Shown here: positions 25,379 to 34,566 of the stretch, piece after piece
How positions within the stretch are numbered: position 1 is the first letter of the stretch
How the letters are laid out: every line of letters begins with the position of its first letter
Assembly: GCF_022763305.1 (NCBI RefSeq)
Contig: NZ_JALEGT010000010.1
Coordinates: forward strand, 62,001-126,000
Source of the DNA: Marivita sp.
Lineage (GTDB): Bacteria; Pseudomonadota; Alphaproteobacteria; Rhodobacterales; Rhodobacteraceae
Direction of reading: 5' to 3'
DNA length: 64,000 bases
Made by a program: the position numbers and the translations under genes
Notes under the pieces: generated by a model
The model's input: only the letters and a program-made list of their open reading frames with translations
The model's database searches: none
Told to the model about the DNA's origin: nothing

Positions 25379-25470
25379 GGATAGGTTTCGCCAAGTCTCG
25401 CATTAAGGGCCCAGTCTGAAAACCGCCTGTGCGGCAGCCGAATCGTGCAGGTAAGACGAAGGGACAAAAA

Positions 25471-27081
25471 ATGTTGAACTATATCAAGCTGATCGTGCTT
25501 GGCTTGATCACGCTTTTCGCGATGATCGCAGCAAGCTATGCGCGCGATTTGGCCTATCAGGTTCACGCCATTCTCGTCATGGCGGTATCTGCAGGGCTCT
25601 TTCTCTGGACGCTGCGCAACACCGATGAACCGGTGCCGGCGTCCGTTCTGGAAACAAGTTATATGGACGGGGTGATCCGCTACGGCGTGATCGCAACGGC
25701 CTTCTGGGGCGTCGTCGGGTTCCTGGTCGGAACCTTCATCGCGTTCCAGCTGGCCTTCCCGGCTCTGAATTTCGATTGGGCCCAAGGGTACATGAATTTC
25801 GGGCGTCTGCGTCCGTTGCACACCTCGGCGGTGATCTTTGCATTCGGCGGTAACGCGCTGATCGCGACATCGTTCTACGTGGTGCAGCGCACAAGCGCGG
25901 CACGCCTTTGGGGCGGCAATCTCGGCTGGTTCGTGTTCTGGGGGTACAACTTCTTCATCGTGCTGGCGGCAACCGGCTACCTGCTGGGCGCGACCCAGTC
26001 CAAGGAATATGCCGAGCCCGAATGGTATGTCGACCTGTGGCTGACCATCGTCTGGCTTGCGTATCTGGCGGTCTTCCTCGGCACGATCATCAAGCGCAAA
26101 GAGCCCCACATCTATGTGGCCAACTGGTTCTTTCTGTCCTTCATCGTCACGGTCGCGATGCTGCATGTGTTCAACAACCTCAGCATTCCGGTCTCGATCT
26201 TCGGCTCCAAGTCGGTTCAGGTCTTCGCGGGCGTTCAGGACGCCATGGTTCAGTGGTGGTATGGCCACAACGCCGTGGGCTTCTTCCTGACCGCAGGCTT
26301 CCTGGGCATGATGTACTACTTCGTGCCGAAGCAGGCGGAACGTCCGGTCTTCAGCTACAAACTGTCGATCATCCACTTCTGGGCGCTGATCTTCCTGTAT
26401 ATCTGGGCCGGTCCGCACCACCTGCACTACACCGCTCTGCCGGACTGGGCCTCGACCCTCGGCATGGTGTTCTCGATCGTTCTGTGGATGCCCTCATGGG
26501 GCGGCATGATCAACGGCCTGATGACACTGAGCGGCGCATGGGACAAGCTGCGCACCGACCCGGTCATCCGGATGATGGTGATCTCGCTTGGCTTCTACGG
26601 CATGTCGACCTTCGAAGGTCCGATGATGTCGATCCGCGCGGTCAACTCGCTGTCGCACTACACCGACTGGACCATTGGTCACGTGCACTCGGGTGCGCTT
26701 GGCTGGAACGGTATGATCACCTTCGGTGCTCTGTACTTCCTCGTGCCCAAGCTCTGGAACCGTCAGCGGCTCTACAGCCTGAGCATGGTCAGCTGGCACT
26801 TCTGGCTCGCCACCATCGGCATCATTCTCTACGCGGCCTCGATGTGGGTTACCGGGATCATGGAAGGCCTGATGTGGCGTGAAGTCGACGCAAACGGGTT
26901 CCTCGTGAACAGCTTTGCCGACACCGTGAGCGCGAAATTCCCGATGTACGTCGTACGTGCGCTGGGTGGGGTGATGTACGTCACCGGGGCGCTGATCATG
27001 TGCTACAACCTGTGGATGACTGTGAAGCGCAGCCCGGCCAAAGATGCCGCGGTCTCGCCCGCAGCTGTCGCGGCCGAATAA
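25471..27081 (+). CDS. ccoN: cbb3-type cytochrome c oxidase subunit I
   Basis: 536 residues, about 12 membrane helices; catalytic subunit of the high-affinity cbb3 oxidase. Heme and copper ligands are seen in [17 protein letters not shown] (low-spin heme His), [18 protein letters not shown] (CuB His), [13 protein letters not shown] (CuB His pair) and [16 protein letters not shown] (heme His pair). The ATG at 25471 follows GAAGGGA; an earlier in-frame ATG at 25429 lies in the leader. It heads ccoNOQP under the FNR box. Confidence 0.97.
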   Translation: MLNYIKLIVLGLITLFAMIAASYARDLAYQVHAILVMAVSAGLFLWTLRNTDEPVPASVLETSYMDGVIRYGVIATAFWGVVGFLVGTFIAFQLAFPALNFDWAQGYMNFGRLRPLHTSAVIFAFGGNALIATSFYVVQRTSAARLWGGNLGWFVFWGYNFFIVLAATGYLLGATQSKEYAEPEWYVDLWLTIVWLAYLAVFLGTIIKRKEPHIYVANWFFLSFIVTVAMLHVFNNLSIPVSIFGSKSVQVFAGVQDAMVQWWYGHNAVGFFLTAGFLGMMYYFVPKQAERPVFSYKLSIIHFWALIFLYIWAGPHHLHYTALPDWASTLGMVFSIVLWMPSWGGMINGLMTLSGAWDKLRTDPVIRMMVISLGFYGMSTFEGPMMSIRAVNSLSHYTDWTIGHVHSGALGWNGMITFGALYFLVPKLWNRQRLYSLSMVSWHFWLATIGIILYAASMWVTGIMEGLMWREVDANGFLVNSFADTVSAKFPMYVVRALGGVMYVTGALIMCYNLWMTVKRSPAKDAAVSPAAVAAE

Positions 27082-27094
27082 GGAGGCTTGGACA

Positions 27095-27823
27095 ATGGGT
27101 ATTCTTGACAAGCATAAGGTACTTGAAACCAACGCGACGCTCTTGCTGGTCTGCAGCTTCCTCGTCGTGACCATCGGCGGTCTGGTGCAGATCGTGCCGC
27201 TCTTCTATCTCGAAAATACCATCGAAGAGGTCGAGGGCATGCGTCCCTACACACCTCTCGAATTGGCGGGGCGGAACGTTTATCTGCGCGAGGGCTGCTA
27301 TGTCTGCCACAGCCAGATGATCCGTCCGATGCGCGACGAGGTCGAACGCTATGGCCACTACAGCCTTGCGGCAGAGTCGATGTACGACCACCCGTTCCAG
27401 TGGGGCTCCAAGCGGACAGGGCCGGACCTTGCCCGCGTCGGAGGCCGCTACTCGGACGACTGGCATGTGGATCACCTTCGTGACCCGCAGTCCGTTGTTC
27501 CGGAATCGGTGATGCCGAAATACGGCTTCCTCGAAGCGACGCTGCTGGAGGGCGAACATATCGGCGACATCATGTCGACCAACGCCTTCGTCGGTGTGCC
27601 TTACACCAGCGACATGATCGAAGCCGCGCGCGAAGACTTCCGGGCGCAGGCCGACCCGGACAGCGATTTCGACGGATTGCTTGAGCGCTACGGCGAGAAC
27701 GTCAATGTCCGCAACTTTGACGGCCAGCCAGGCGTTTCGGAGGCAGATGCGTTGATTGCCTATCTGCAGGTGCTGGGGACGATGGTCGACTTCTCGACCT
27801 TCACCCCGGACGCAAGCCGCTGA
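27095..27823 (+). CDS. ccoO: cbb3-type cytochrome c oxidase subunit II (mono-heme cytochrome c)
   Basis: 242 residues. One N-terminal membrane anchor ([21 protein letters not shown]) is followed by a periplasmic domain with a single heme site [19 protein letters not shown] and the distal Met in VMPKYGFLE. It starts 13 bp after ccoN with AAGGAGG upstream. It passes electrons from CcoP to the CcoN active site. Confidence 0.96.
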   Translation: MGILDKHKVLETNATLLLVCSFLVVTIGGLVQIVPLFYLENTIEEVEGMRPYTPLELAGRNVYLREGCYVCHSQMIRPMRDEVERYGHYSLAAESMYDHPFQWGSKRTGPDLARVGGRYSDDWHVDHLRDPQSVVPESVMPKYGFLEATLLEGEHIGDIMSTNAFVGVPYTSDMIEAAREDFRAQADPDSDFDGLLERYGENVNVRNFDGQPGVSEADALIAYLQVLGTMVDFSTFTPDASR

Positions 27824-27834
27824 GGAGGAGTGAC

Positions 27835-28020
27835 ATGGAAACCTATTCACTTCTCCGGGAATTCGCAGACAGCTGGATGCTGCTGGTCCTGTTCCTGTTC
27901 TTTGTCGGGGTGATCCTTTGGGCCATCCGCCCCGGCAGCAACAAGACGCATCGCGACACAGCCAACATCCCGTTTCGCAATGAAGACAAACCCGCCGCAT
28001 CCAAGGAGGCGAGGACATGA
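27835..28020 (+). CDS. ccoQ: cbb3-type cytochrome c oxidase subunit CcoQ
   Basis: 61 residues with one membrane helix ([18 protein letters not shown]) and a short basic-to-acidic cytoplasmic tail with [12 protein letters not shown], the normal CcoQ form. It stabilises the assembled oxidase. GAGGAG precedes the ATG, and its stop overlaps the ccoP start (ATGA). Confidence 0.93.
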   Translation: METYSLLREFADSWMLLVLFLFFVGVILWAIRPGSNKTHRDTANIPFRNEDKPAASKEART

Positions 28021-28889
28021 GCAAGAAGCAAGACGACGATCTTGATTACGAAACCACCGGTCACGAGTGGGACGGGATCAAGGAATACAACAAGCCCCTG
28101 CCGCGCTGGTGGCTGTGGACCTTCTACGCAACCATCGTCTGGGGTGTGCTCTACACGATCGCTTACCCCGCATGGCCGGGCATCAAGGAAGCCACACCGG
28201 GCATCCTCGGGTTCTCGACGCGGGCGCAGGTGGCTGAAGAGATCGCGCGGTTCGAAGACGCCAACTCCGGCATCAACGCCCAGCTGGCCTCTGTCGAACT
28301 GACCGAGATCGCGCAGGACGCAGATCTCAACCAGTACGCGCAGAACGCGGGTGCCGCGGTGTTCCGCACATGGTGTGCCCAGTGTCACGGATCGGGCGCG
28401 GCCGGTGCCAAGGGCTATCCGAACCTGCTGGACGACGACTGGCTCTGGGGCGGTGACATCGAGGCCATCCACACCACGATCACCCACGGGATCCGCAACG
28501 AGGAAGACCCGGATGCGCGCTGGTCGCAGATGCCGGCCTTTGGTGACATGCTGGCCGAGGAAGAGATCAGCCAGGTTGTCAACTACGTGATGTCGCTCTC
28601 AGGTGAGCCGCAGGACGCCTCAATGGTGGCTGCCGGTGAGACCGTGTTCCTCGACAACTGCGCGGCCTGCCACATGGACGACGGCACTGGTGACCGCTTC
28701 CAGGGTGCGCCGAACCTGACGGATGCGATCTGGCTCTACGGTGGCGACTACGCGACCTTGACCGAGACAGTGACCTATTCGCGCTTTGGCGTGATGCCGC
28801 CGTGGTCGGACCGTCTGAGCGAAGCCGAAATCCGCGCTGTGGCCACCTATGTGCACGGATTGGGCGGGGGCGAAGCCTCGGTCGAATAA
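28017..28889 (+). CDS. ccoP: cbb3-type cytochrome c oxidase subunit III (di-heme cytochrome c)
   Basis: 290 residues. The N-terminus holds the CcoP signature [20 protein letters not shown] and one membrane helix (about 35-53). Two heme c sites follow: CAQCH near residue 120 and CAACH at 215, each with a later Met ([17 protein letters not shown]). It accepts electrons from soluble or anchored cytochromes, such as the CycM-like protein at 57630-58145. Confidence 0.96.
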   Translation: MSKKQDDDLDYETTGHEWDGIKEYNKPLPRWWLWTFYATIVWGVLYTIAYPAWPGIKEATPGILGFSTRAQVAEEIARFEDANSGINAQLASVELTEIAQDADLNQYAQNAGAAVFRTWCAQCHGSGAAGAKGYPNLLDDDWLWGGDIEAIHTTITHGIRNEEDPDARWSQMPAFGDMLAEEEISQVVNYVMSLSGEPQDASMVAAGETVFLDNCAACHMDDGTGDRFQGAPNLTDAIWLYGGDYATLTETVTYSRFGVMPPWSDRLSEAEIRAVATYVHGLGGGEASVE

Positions 28890-28897
28890 CACCAATA

Positions 28898-28974
28898 CCC
28901 CCGGGCCTTCGGGCCCGAGGGGACAGCGCCGGTTCCTCTTTCTGTTCGCGCGTTTCGAGGCACCGGCGCTTTTT
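28898..28974 (+). terminator. Terminator region downstream of ccoNOQP
   Basis: Two hairpins follow ccoP. The first is CGGGCC-TTCG-GGCCCG at 28902-28917 with an outer CCCC/GGGG. The second is a wide stem, AGCGCCGGT (28925-28933) with ACCGGCGCT (28962-28970), directly followed by TTTT. The second is the likelier stop point; its loop of 28 bases is long. Confidence 0.55.
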
Positions 28975-28985
28975 CTACGGATGGT

Positions 28986-29087
28986 TTATTGCCACCTGCC
29001 ACCGCGCCACGGCCACTGCCGGGCGCGGTCTTTGTTTGGCGGGTCCTGCCAAATCCGGGGCGGCAGATAGATCACGGGGTCGATCAT
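28986..29087 (-). CDS. Small ORF, 33 residues, overlapping stop/start with the small ORF before it
   Basis: An ATG at 29085-29087 shares ATGA with the stop of the 46-residue ORF upstream and is preceded by GGGAGG at seven bases, so translational coupling is likely. The product starts MIDPVIYLPPRIWQDPP and ends WPWRGGRWQ. It is basic and very rich in Trp, Pro and Arg, with no signal peptide or membrane helix. I do not recognise a family. It ends just beyond the ccoNOQP terminator region, on the opposite strand. Confidence 0.4.
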   Translation of the reverse strand: MIDPVIYLPPRIWQDPPNKDRARQWPWRGGRWQ

Positions 29088-29224
29088 CTCCAATCCTCCC
29101 AACGCTTGGGTGCGGGCTGGTCGCTCAGCTCGTCGCGATACCACGTGCGTGTCGCGGCATCCTGCGACGTGGTCCCGGATACGCCGCTTGCCCGGAAGAA
29201 CGTTTTTGCAAATGTAGCGAACAT
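29084..29224 (-). CDS. Small ORF, 46 residues, divergent from a LysR gene
   Basis: The ATG at 29222-29224 has GAGGAGA six bases upstream, a strong ribosome site. The product begins MFATFAKTFFRASGVSG, an amphipathic Phe-rich start, and ends APKRWEDWR. It is not recognised. The position, divergent from a GcvA-like LysR gene starting at 29323, is where a LysR target is commonly found. Shortness makes chance possible; the two good ribosome sites and the ATGA coupling argue for a real pair. Confidence 0.45.
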   Translation of the reverse strand: MFATFAKTFFRASGVSGTTSQDAATRTWYRDELSDQPAPKRWEDWR

Positions 29225-29322
29225 GTCGGTCTCCTCTGATCGCTGTGGTCCTGTGCTCATACTTGCGTTTCTGCGTGTCAGATGCGACTCAGGGATAAAT
29301 TCAATGTGTAAGGTGAGATTAC

Positions 29323-30201
29323 ATGATTGATTGGTCCCGGCTGCCCTCGCTCTCGGCCCTGCGTGCCTTTTGCGCGTTTGTACAAACCGGATCGGTGACC
29401 GATGCCGGGGCCGCGCTGAATGTCAGTCATGCCGCGATTTCCCAACAATTGCGCAGTCTTGAGACCCATCTCGGGACACCTCTTTTCGACAGGACAAGCC
29501 GGGCGCTGGAGCTGACGGACGACGGGCGCGATCTGGCACGGGCCCTCGAAGACGGGTTCGGGCGCATCGCGTCCGGTGTCGAGGCGCTGGCACAGGCGGA
29601 TTCGCAGCGCGCCTTGAATGTGGGCTGCACGCCGACCTTTGCCAGCGCGTGGCTGATGCCGCGTCTTGGCAGTTTCCAGATGGAACACCCCGGCATCGAC
29701 ATGATCGTCACCCCCAGCCCGGTTCTGACGGACCCGTCCCCCGGTGGCATTGACGTGGCCATCCGCTATGGAACGGGCGGCTGGGCCGGGTTGGACTGCG
29801 AACGACTGCTCGACTCACCACTGGTGGTCATCGGCGCGCCATCGCTGTTCAGAGGACGACCGCCCACGGAACCGCGCGACCTGATCGACTATCCCTGGCT
29901 CGAGGAGTTGGGCACGACGGAATCCTCGGCCTGGCTCACGCAGCACGGGCTGGCCCATGCCAAGGTGCTGTCGCGTACCCATGTGCCGGGCAACCTGATG
30001 CTCGATGGTGCTCGGAACGGGCAGGGTGTCGCTGTGTCCACGCGAATCGCGGTGGCCGAAGACCTTGCCGCCGGACGCCTGATCGCCGTTTTCGAAGACC
30101 GGCTGGATGCGGGGTACAACATCGTGACCCGACCGGGCGTTCAGCGTGCCCCGCTCAGGGCGTTTCTGCGCTGGATCCGCAGGCAGGCGGCAAAAACCTG
30201 A
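29323..30201 (+). CDS. LysR-family regulator, GcvA-like
   Basis: 292 residues. The winged helix PSLSALRAFCAFVQTGSVTDAGAALNVSHAAISQQLRSLETHLG with RTSRALELTDDGRDLA has the GcvA-group look (LSALRAF, SHAAISQQ). The effector domain contains LNVGCTPTFASAWLMPRLGSF and ends APLRAFLRWIRRQ. It lies between the two halves of the cco locus but reads from its own upstream region. Its likely targets are itself and the divergent small ORFs. Confidence 0.88.
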   Translation: MIDWSRLPSLSALRAFCAFVQTGSVTDAGAALNVSHAAISQQLRSLETHLGTPLFDRTSRALELTDDGRDLARALEDGFGRIASGVEALAQADSQRALNVGCTPTFASAWLMPRLGSFQMEHPGIDMIVTPSPVLTDPSPGGIDVAIRYGTGGWAGLDCERLLDSPLVVIGAPSLFRGRPPTEPRDLIDYPWLEELGTTESSAWLTQHGLAHAKVLSRTHVPGNLMLDGARNGQGVAVSTRIAVAEDLAAGRLIAVFEDRLDAGYNIVTRPGVQRAPLRAFLRWIRRQAAKT

Positions 30202-30217
30202 ATTAAAGATACAGTAT

Positions 30218-30231
30218 TTGATGCAAGTCAA
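30218..30231. promoter_or_regulatory. FNR box upstream of ccoG
   Basis: TTGAT-GCAA-GTCAA matches the FNR consensus at nine of ten defined bases and extends to a TTTGA/TCAAA inverted repeat. It lies 17 bp after the LysR stop and 67 bp before the ccoG start, so ccoGHIS appears to have its own oxygen-controlled promoter. Confidence 0.78.
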
Positions 30232-30297
30232 AGTCTGGCGCAGCGCACCCTGAGAAAAGACGATCAAGCCAATCCGTCTTTGGGAGCCAATTCTCTC

Positions 30298-31734
30298 GTG
30301 TCTCAAGCAGAAAACCAAACGCCGCCGAACCTTTACGCTGCGCGTGAACCGATCTTTCCGAAGCGTGTGAAGGGGAACTTCCGCAGCTTCAAATGGATCA
30401 TCATGATTGTCACGCTGGGCATTTATTATGTCACGCCGTGGATTCGCTGGGACCGTGGGCCGCAACTGCCCGATCAGGCGGTTCTGATCGACCTCGCCAA
30501 TCGGCGGTTCTTCTTCTTCTGGATCGAGATTTGGCCGCATGAGTTCTACTTCGTCGCGGGGTTGCTGATCATGGCAGGCTTGGGCCTGTTCCTGTTCACA
30601 TCCGCTCTGGGCCGGGTCTGGTGCGGCTATGCCTGCCCACAGACCGTCTGGACGGACCTCTTCATCCTTGTGGAACGCTGGATCGAAGGCGACCGGAACG
30701 CGCGTCTGCGCCTGCACCGTCAGGAAAAAATGGACTTCCGCAAAGCGCGGTTGCGCCTGACCAAATGGGTCTCGTGGTTCTTCATCGGCCTCGCCACGGG
30801 TGGCGCATGGGTGTTCTATTTTGCCGACGCACCGACGCTGCTGCGCGATCTGGTAACGGGGCAGGCGCATCCTGTCGCCTACACCACGATGCTGATCCTG
30901 ACCGCGACCACGTTCTTCTTTGGTGGCTTCGCGCGCGAGCAAATCTGCATCTATGCCTGCCCATGGCCGCGCATTCAGGCCGCGATGATGGACGAGGACA
31001 CGCTCACCATCGGCTACCGCGAATGGCGGGGAGAGCCGCGCGGCAAGCATCGCAAGGGGGATGGCGCGGAACAACTGGGCGACTGCATCGACTGCATGGC
31101 CTGCGTGAACGTCTGCCCCATGGGGATCGACATCCGCAACGGTCAGCAGATGGAATGCATCACCTGCGGGCTGTGCATCGACGCCTGTGATGACATCATG
31201 GAAAAGATCGGCAAACCGCGGGGTCTCATCGACTATCTGGCGCTGTCGGACGAACCACGCGAACGGGCCGGAGAAAAGCCGCGCTCGGCCTGGTACCACA
31301 TTTTCCGTATCCGTACGATGATGTACACCACGCTCTGGGCGCTGGTGGGCATAGGACTGGTCTTCGCGCTGTTTATCCGGCCCGAGATCGACATGACCGT
31401 GGCCCCTGTCCGGAACCCGACCTTCGTCACGCTGTCCGATGGCTCGATCCGCAACACCTATGACGTGCGTCTGCTCAACAAACATGGCGAGGACCGTCCG
31501 TTCCGGGTGTCTGTCACCGGCCATCCGTCGCTGCGCGTTCAGCTTGAGGGCACGCCCTACGAGACCGTCGATGTGCCCGCCAATGAAACCTACCTGCAGC
31601 GCGTCTATGTCGTGGCGGCTCCGGGGTCTGACCCGGCCGAAGCGGAACGCAGCGACATCCGGTTCTGGGTCGAAGACCTGACCAATGGCGACCGCGCCTA
31701 TACCGACACGATCTTCAATGGGAGAAGCAACTGA
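30298..31734 (+). CDS. ccoG: cbb3 oxidase assembly ferredoxin-type protein CcoG
   Basis: 478 residues. N-terminal membrane helices hold the metal-binding-like WCGYACPQTVW; helices follow around REQICIYACPWPRIQAAM; then come two 4Fe-4S cluster motifs, CIDCMACVNVCPMGIDIRNGQ and CITCGLCIDACDDIM (each CxxCxxCxxxC), and a C-terminal Ig-like domain. CcoG reduces copper for delivery to the oxidase. I take the GTG at 30298 as start, with GGGAG upstream; a TTG at 30280 in the same frame is less likely. Confidence 0.93.
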   Translation: MSQAENQTPPNLYAAREPIFPKRVKGNFRSFKWIIMIVTLGIYYVTPWIRWDRGPQLPDQAVLIDLANRRFFFFWIEIWPHEFYFVAGLLIMAGLGLFLFTSALGRVWCGYACPQTVWTDLFILVERWIEGDRNARLRLHRQEKMDFRKARLRLTKWVSWFFIGLATGGAWVFYFADAPTLLRDLVTGQAHPVAYTTMLILTATTFFFGGFAREQICIYACPWPRIQAAMMDEDTLTIGYREWRGEPRGKHRKGDGAEQLGDCIDCMACVNVCPMGIDIRNGQQMECITCGLCIDACDDIMEKIGKPRGLIDYLALSDEPRERAGEKPRSAWYHIFRIRTMMYTTLWALVGIGLVFALFIRPEIDMTVAPVRNPTFVTLSDGSIRNTYDVRLLNKHGEDRPFRVSVTGHPSLRVQLEGTPYETVDVPANETYLQRVYVVAAPGSDPAEAERSDIRFWVEDLTNGDRAYTDTIFNGRSN

Positions 31735-32195
31735 TGGTCAAGGAACGCAAACTCACCGGCTGGCATGCGCTGGCGATCTTTGGCGGTTGTTTTGCCGTCA
31801 TCATCTCGGTCAACCTTGTCCTTGCCTTTTCGGCCATTAAGACCTTTCCGGGACTCGAGGTGAAGAACTCCTATGTCGCGTCGCAGGAATTCGACATCCG
31901 GCGCACGGAACAAGAAGCCTTGGGGTGGAGCGTCTATGCCGAAGCGAAGGGCGGGCTGCTGATCCTCAGCATCACGGACAGCGACGGCAAGCCGGTGCAG
32001 GCGGGCACTCTGGACGCCATTCTGGGTCGTGCGACCCATGTTCAGGATGACCGCACACCGGAATTCGCGTTTGACGGACATGCCTATGTCGCGCGCGAAA
32101 CGCTGGCACCGGGCAACTGGAACATCCGCATGAAAGCCACATCGCTGGACGGCGTTCCCTTCGAACAGCGCGTTGTCCTGCACGTCGAAAGCTGA
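31734..32195 (+). CDS. ccoH: cbb3 oxidase assembly protein CcoH/FixH
   Basis: 153 residues. One membrane helix (WHALAIFGGCFAVIISVNLVLAFSA) sits near the N-terminus, and a FixH domain follows with NSYVASQEFD and RTPEFAFDGHAYVARETLAPGNWNIRM. Its ATG overlaps the last base of ccoG. CcoH binds the assembling oxidase and the copper ATPase CcoI. Confidence 0.92.
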   Translation: MVKERKLTGWHALAIFGGCFAVIISVNLVLAFSAIKTFPGLEVKNSYVASQEFDIRRTEQEALGWSVYAEAKGGLLILSITDSDGKPVQAGTLDAILGRATHVQDDRTPEFAFDGHAYVARETLAPGNWNIRMKATSLDGVPFEQRVVLHVES

Positions 32196-32198
32196 GCC

Positions 32199-34385
32199 AT
32201 GACCCTCGCGATGCGCCCTCCCGCTTCGGCCTGTCCTGCCTGTTCCGCCGCCCCTGCGGCCGAGGCGCTGGCAGACGCGGCCCTTCCCAAGGACGTGAAC
32301 ATCGTCCTGTCCCTGCCGTCGATCCATTGCGCCGCCTGCATTTCCGGGGTGGAGCGGATTCTTGGCGCGACCGAAGGTGTCACGGGCGCGCGCGTAAACC
32401 TAACCCTCAAACGGGCGCAGATCGAGGCGGCCTCCGACGTCACGGCGGACGATCTGATCGGGGTGTTGGAGCGTGCCGGTTACGAGGCGCATGAGCTGGA
32501 CAGCACGGCCTTGCGCGCGACGGACACGGACAAGGCGGGGCGCGATCTTCTGATGCGTCTGGCCGTGTCCGGCTTTGCAGCGATGAACATCATGCTCTTG
32601 TCCGTGGCAGTCTGGTCTGGCGCCGATGGCCCAACACGGGACATGTTCCACTGGATTTCCGCAGCCATCGCGCTGCCGACCATCGCGTTTTCCGCGCAGC
32701 CGTTTTTCAAACACGCATGGACCGCGCTTAGGGCAGGGCGGCTCAACATGGATGTGCCGATTTCGCTGGCGATTGCGCTGGCGGTGGCCACCTCGCTTTG
32801 GGAAACCTCGCTGTCGGGCGAACACGCCTATTTCGACGCCGCGATCACGCTGACCTTTTTCCTTTTGGCAGGTCGGTATCTGGATCACCGCACCCGCGCC
32901 GCCGCGCGATCTGCGGCCGAGGAACTGGCCGCTCTGGAAGTGCCGCGCGTCTGGCGCGTGACGGAGGCTGGCGAAGAGCAAGTCCCGATGGCCGAGCTTC
33001 TGGTCGGCGACCTGATCCGCGTGCGCCCCGGCGGGCGCATGCCTGTGGACGGAGAGATCGTCGAGGGTCAGTCGGAACTGGATCGCTCGCTTTTGACCGG
33101 CGAAACCCGTCCCATCTATGCCGGGGTAGGTTCGACCGTCAGCGCGGGCGAGGTCAACCTGACCGGCCCCCTGACGATCCGGGCCAGCGCCGTGGGACGC
33201 GATACTTCGCTGCATCGCATGGCCGATCTGGTCGCCATCGCGGAATCCGGTCGCTCGCGCTATACGTCGCTCGCCGACAAGGCCGCCAAGCTTTACGCGC
33301 CGGGGGTGCATATCCTGTCGGCGCTCGCCTTTGCGGGCTGGTACATTTACACCTTCGATCTGCGCACCGCGCTTAACATCGCGGCGGCGGTGCTCATCAT
33401 CACGTGCCCTTGTGCGCTGGGCCTTGCCGTGCCAGCCGTGACCACGGCGGCATCGGGCCGTCTGTTCCGCAAGGGGTTGCTGATCAAGGACGCAACTGCG
33501 CTGGAGCGTATGGCGCAAGTCGACACCGTGGTCTTCGACAAGACCGGCACCTTGACCGCCGGCACACCCGAAGTGGTCAATCTAGGCGATCACTCGCGCC
33601 GCGACCTGGGCATCGCGCTGGCACTGGCGGAAGGGTCATCGCACCCGTTGTCGCAATCTCTGGCCAAAGCCATTCAGGCGGCGGGCATCGCACCGGCCAA
33701 GGTGACGGGCCTGACTGAAATTCCCGGCCACGGCACCGAAGGCACATGGATGGGCCAGACCGTGCGTCTGGGCCGCTCGGCCTGGGTGGGTGGTGGCGAC
33801 AGTCCGGAAACCTGTGCCTGGCTGCGCGTCGGAGAGACGGTGGCTGATCCGTTCCGCTTTGCCGACCAGATTCGCGATGGGGCAGAGGCCCTTGTCAGCC
33901 AGCTCAAGGAGAAAGGCTACGAGGTGATCCTGATGTCCGGTGACACGACCCCGGCGGTCGAGGCATTCGCTGCGCGGATCGGTATCGACAAATGGATCGC
34001 GGAGGCTCTGCCGCAGGATAAGGCGGCGCGCATTGACCAGCTGACGCAAAGCGGCAAGCACGTGTTGATGGTCGGAGACGGCCTGAACGACACCGCCGCG
34101 CTGGCTGGCGCTCATGCGTCGATCTCGCCGGCCTCTGCGCTCGATGCAGCGCGGGTTGCGTCGGACGTGGTGCTGCTGGGCAAATCGCTCGATCCGATTG
34201 CGGATGCGCTGTCCACGTCGCGTGTTGCGATCAAACGCATCCGTCAGAACTTCAGCATCGCGACATGGTACAACATCATCGCGGTTCCGCTTGCTGTGGC
34301 GGGCCTGTGCTCACCGCTGATCGCCGCATTGGCGATGTCCACGTCTTCGATTACGGTGTCGCTGAACGCGTTGCGCCTCAAATGA
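32199..34385 (+). CDS. ccoI: Copper-exporting P-type ATPase of the cbb3 assembly pathway
   Basis: 728 residues. An N-terminal heavy-metal domain carries SIHCAACISGVERIL (CxxC), preceded by an unusual Cys pair CPACSA. The membrane copper site is ITCPCALGLAVPAV; catalytic elements are VVFDKTGTLTAG (phospho-Asp), LLTGETRP-type actuator loop (here SLLTGETRP) and VGDGLNDTAAL. It exports copper to the periplasm for the CcoN binuclear centre. It begins three bases after ccoH. Confidence 0.95.
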   Translation: MTLAMRPPASACPACSAAPAAEALADAALPKDVNIVLSLPSIHCAACISGVERILGATEGVTGARVNLTLKRAQIEAASDVTADDLIGVLERAGYEAHELDSTALRATDTDKAGRDLLMRLAVSGFAAMNIMLLSVAVWSGADGPTRDMFHWISAAIALPTIAFSAQPFFKHAWTALRAGRLNMDVPISLAIALAVATSLWETSLSGEHAYFDAAITLTFFLLAGRYLDHRTRAAARSAAEELAALEVPRVWRVTEAGEEQVPMAELLVGDLIRVRPGGRMPVDGEIVEGQSELDRSLLTGETRPIYAGVGSTVSAGEVNLTGPLTIRASAVGRDTSLHRMADLVAIAESGRSRYTSLADKAAKLYAPGVHILSALAFAGWYIYTFDLRTALNIAAAVLIITCPCALGLAVPAVTTAASGRLFRKGLLIKDATALERMAQVDTVVFDKTGTLTAGTPEVVNLGDHSRRDLGIALALAEGSSHPLSQSLAKAIQAAGIAPAKVTGLTEIPGHGTEGTWMGQTVRLGRSAWVGGGDSPETCAWLRVGETVADPFRFADQIRDGAEALVSQLKEKGYEVILMSGDTTPAVEAFAARIGIDKWIAEALPQDKAARIDQLTQSGKHVLMVGDGLNDTAALAGAHASISPASALDAARVASDVVLLGKSLDPIADALSTSRVAIKRIRQNFSIATWYNIIAVPLAVAGLCSPLIAALAMSTSSITVSLNALRLK

Positions 34386-34398
34386 ACCGGAGCTGACG

Positions 34399-34557
34399 AT
34401 GAATGTGCTTGCCTACCTGATCCCGGTCTCGCTGATCCTTGGCGGGATCGGACTCGTGGCATTTGTGTTCACGGTCCGGTCAAAGCAATACGAAGACCCG
34501 GATGGCGCGGCGCAGCGTATCCTGTCGGACGATTACGACGATCACCCCAAGCCCTGA
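34399..34557 (+). CDS. ccoS: cbb3 oxidase assembly protein CcoS
   Basis: 52 residues, starting MNVLAYLIPVSLILGGIGLV and continuing AFVFTVRSKQYEDPDGAAQRIL, the CcoS pattern of one membrane helix followed by (S/T)xQYxDPxG. The ATG at 34399 is 13 bp past ccoI and preceded by GGAGC. CcoS is needed for heme and copper insertion. It completes ccoGHIS; a convergent gene ends nine bases further on. Confidence 0.92.
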   Translation: MNVLAYLIPVSLILGGIGLVAFVFTVRSKQYEDPDGAAQRILSDDYDDHPKP

Positions 34558-34566
34558 AGACCGGGC

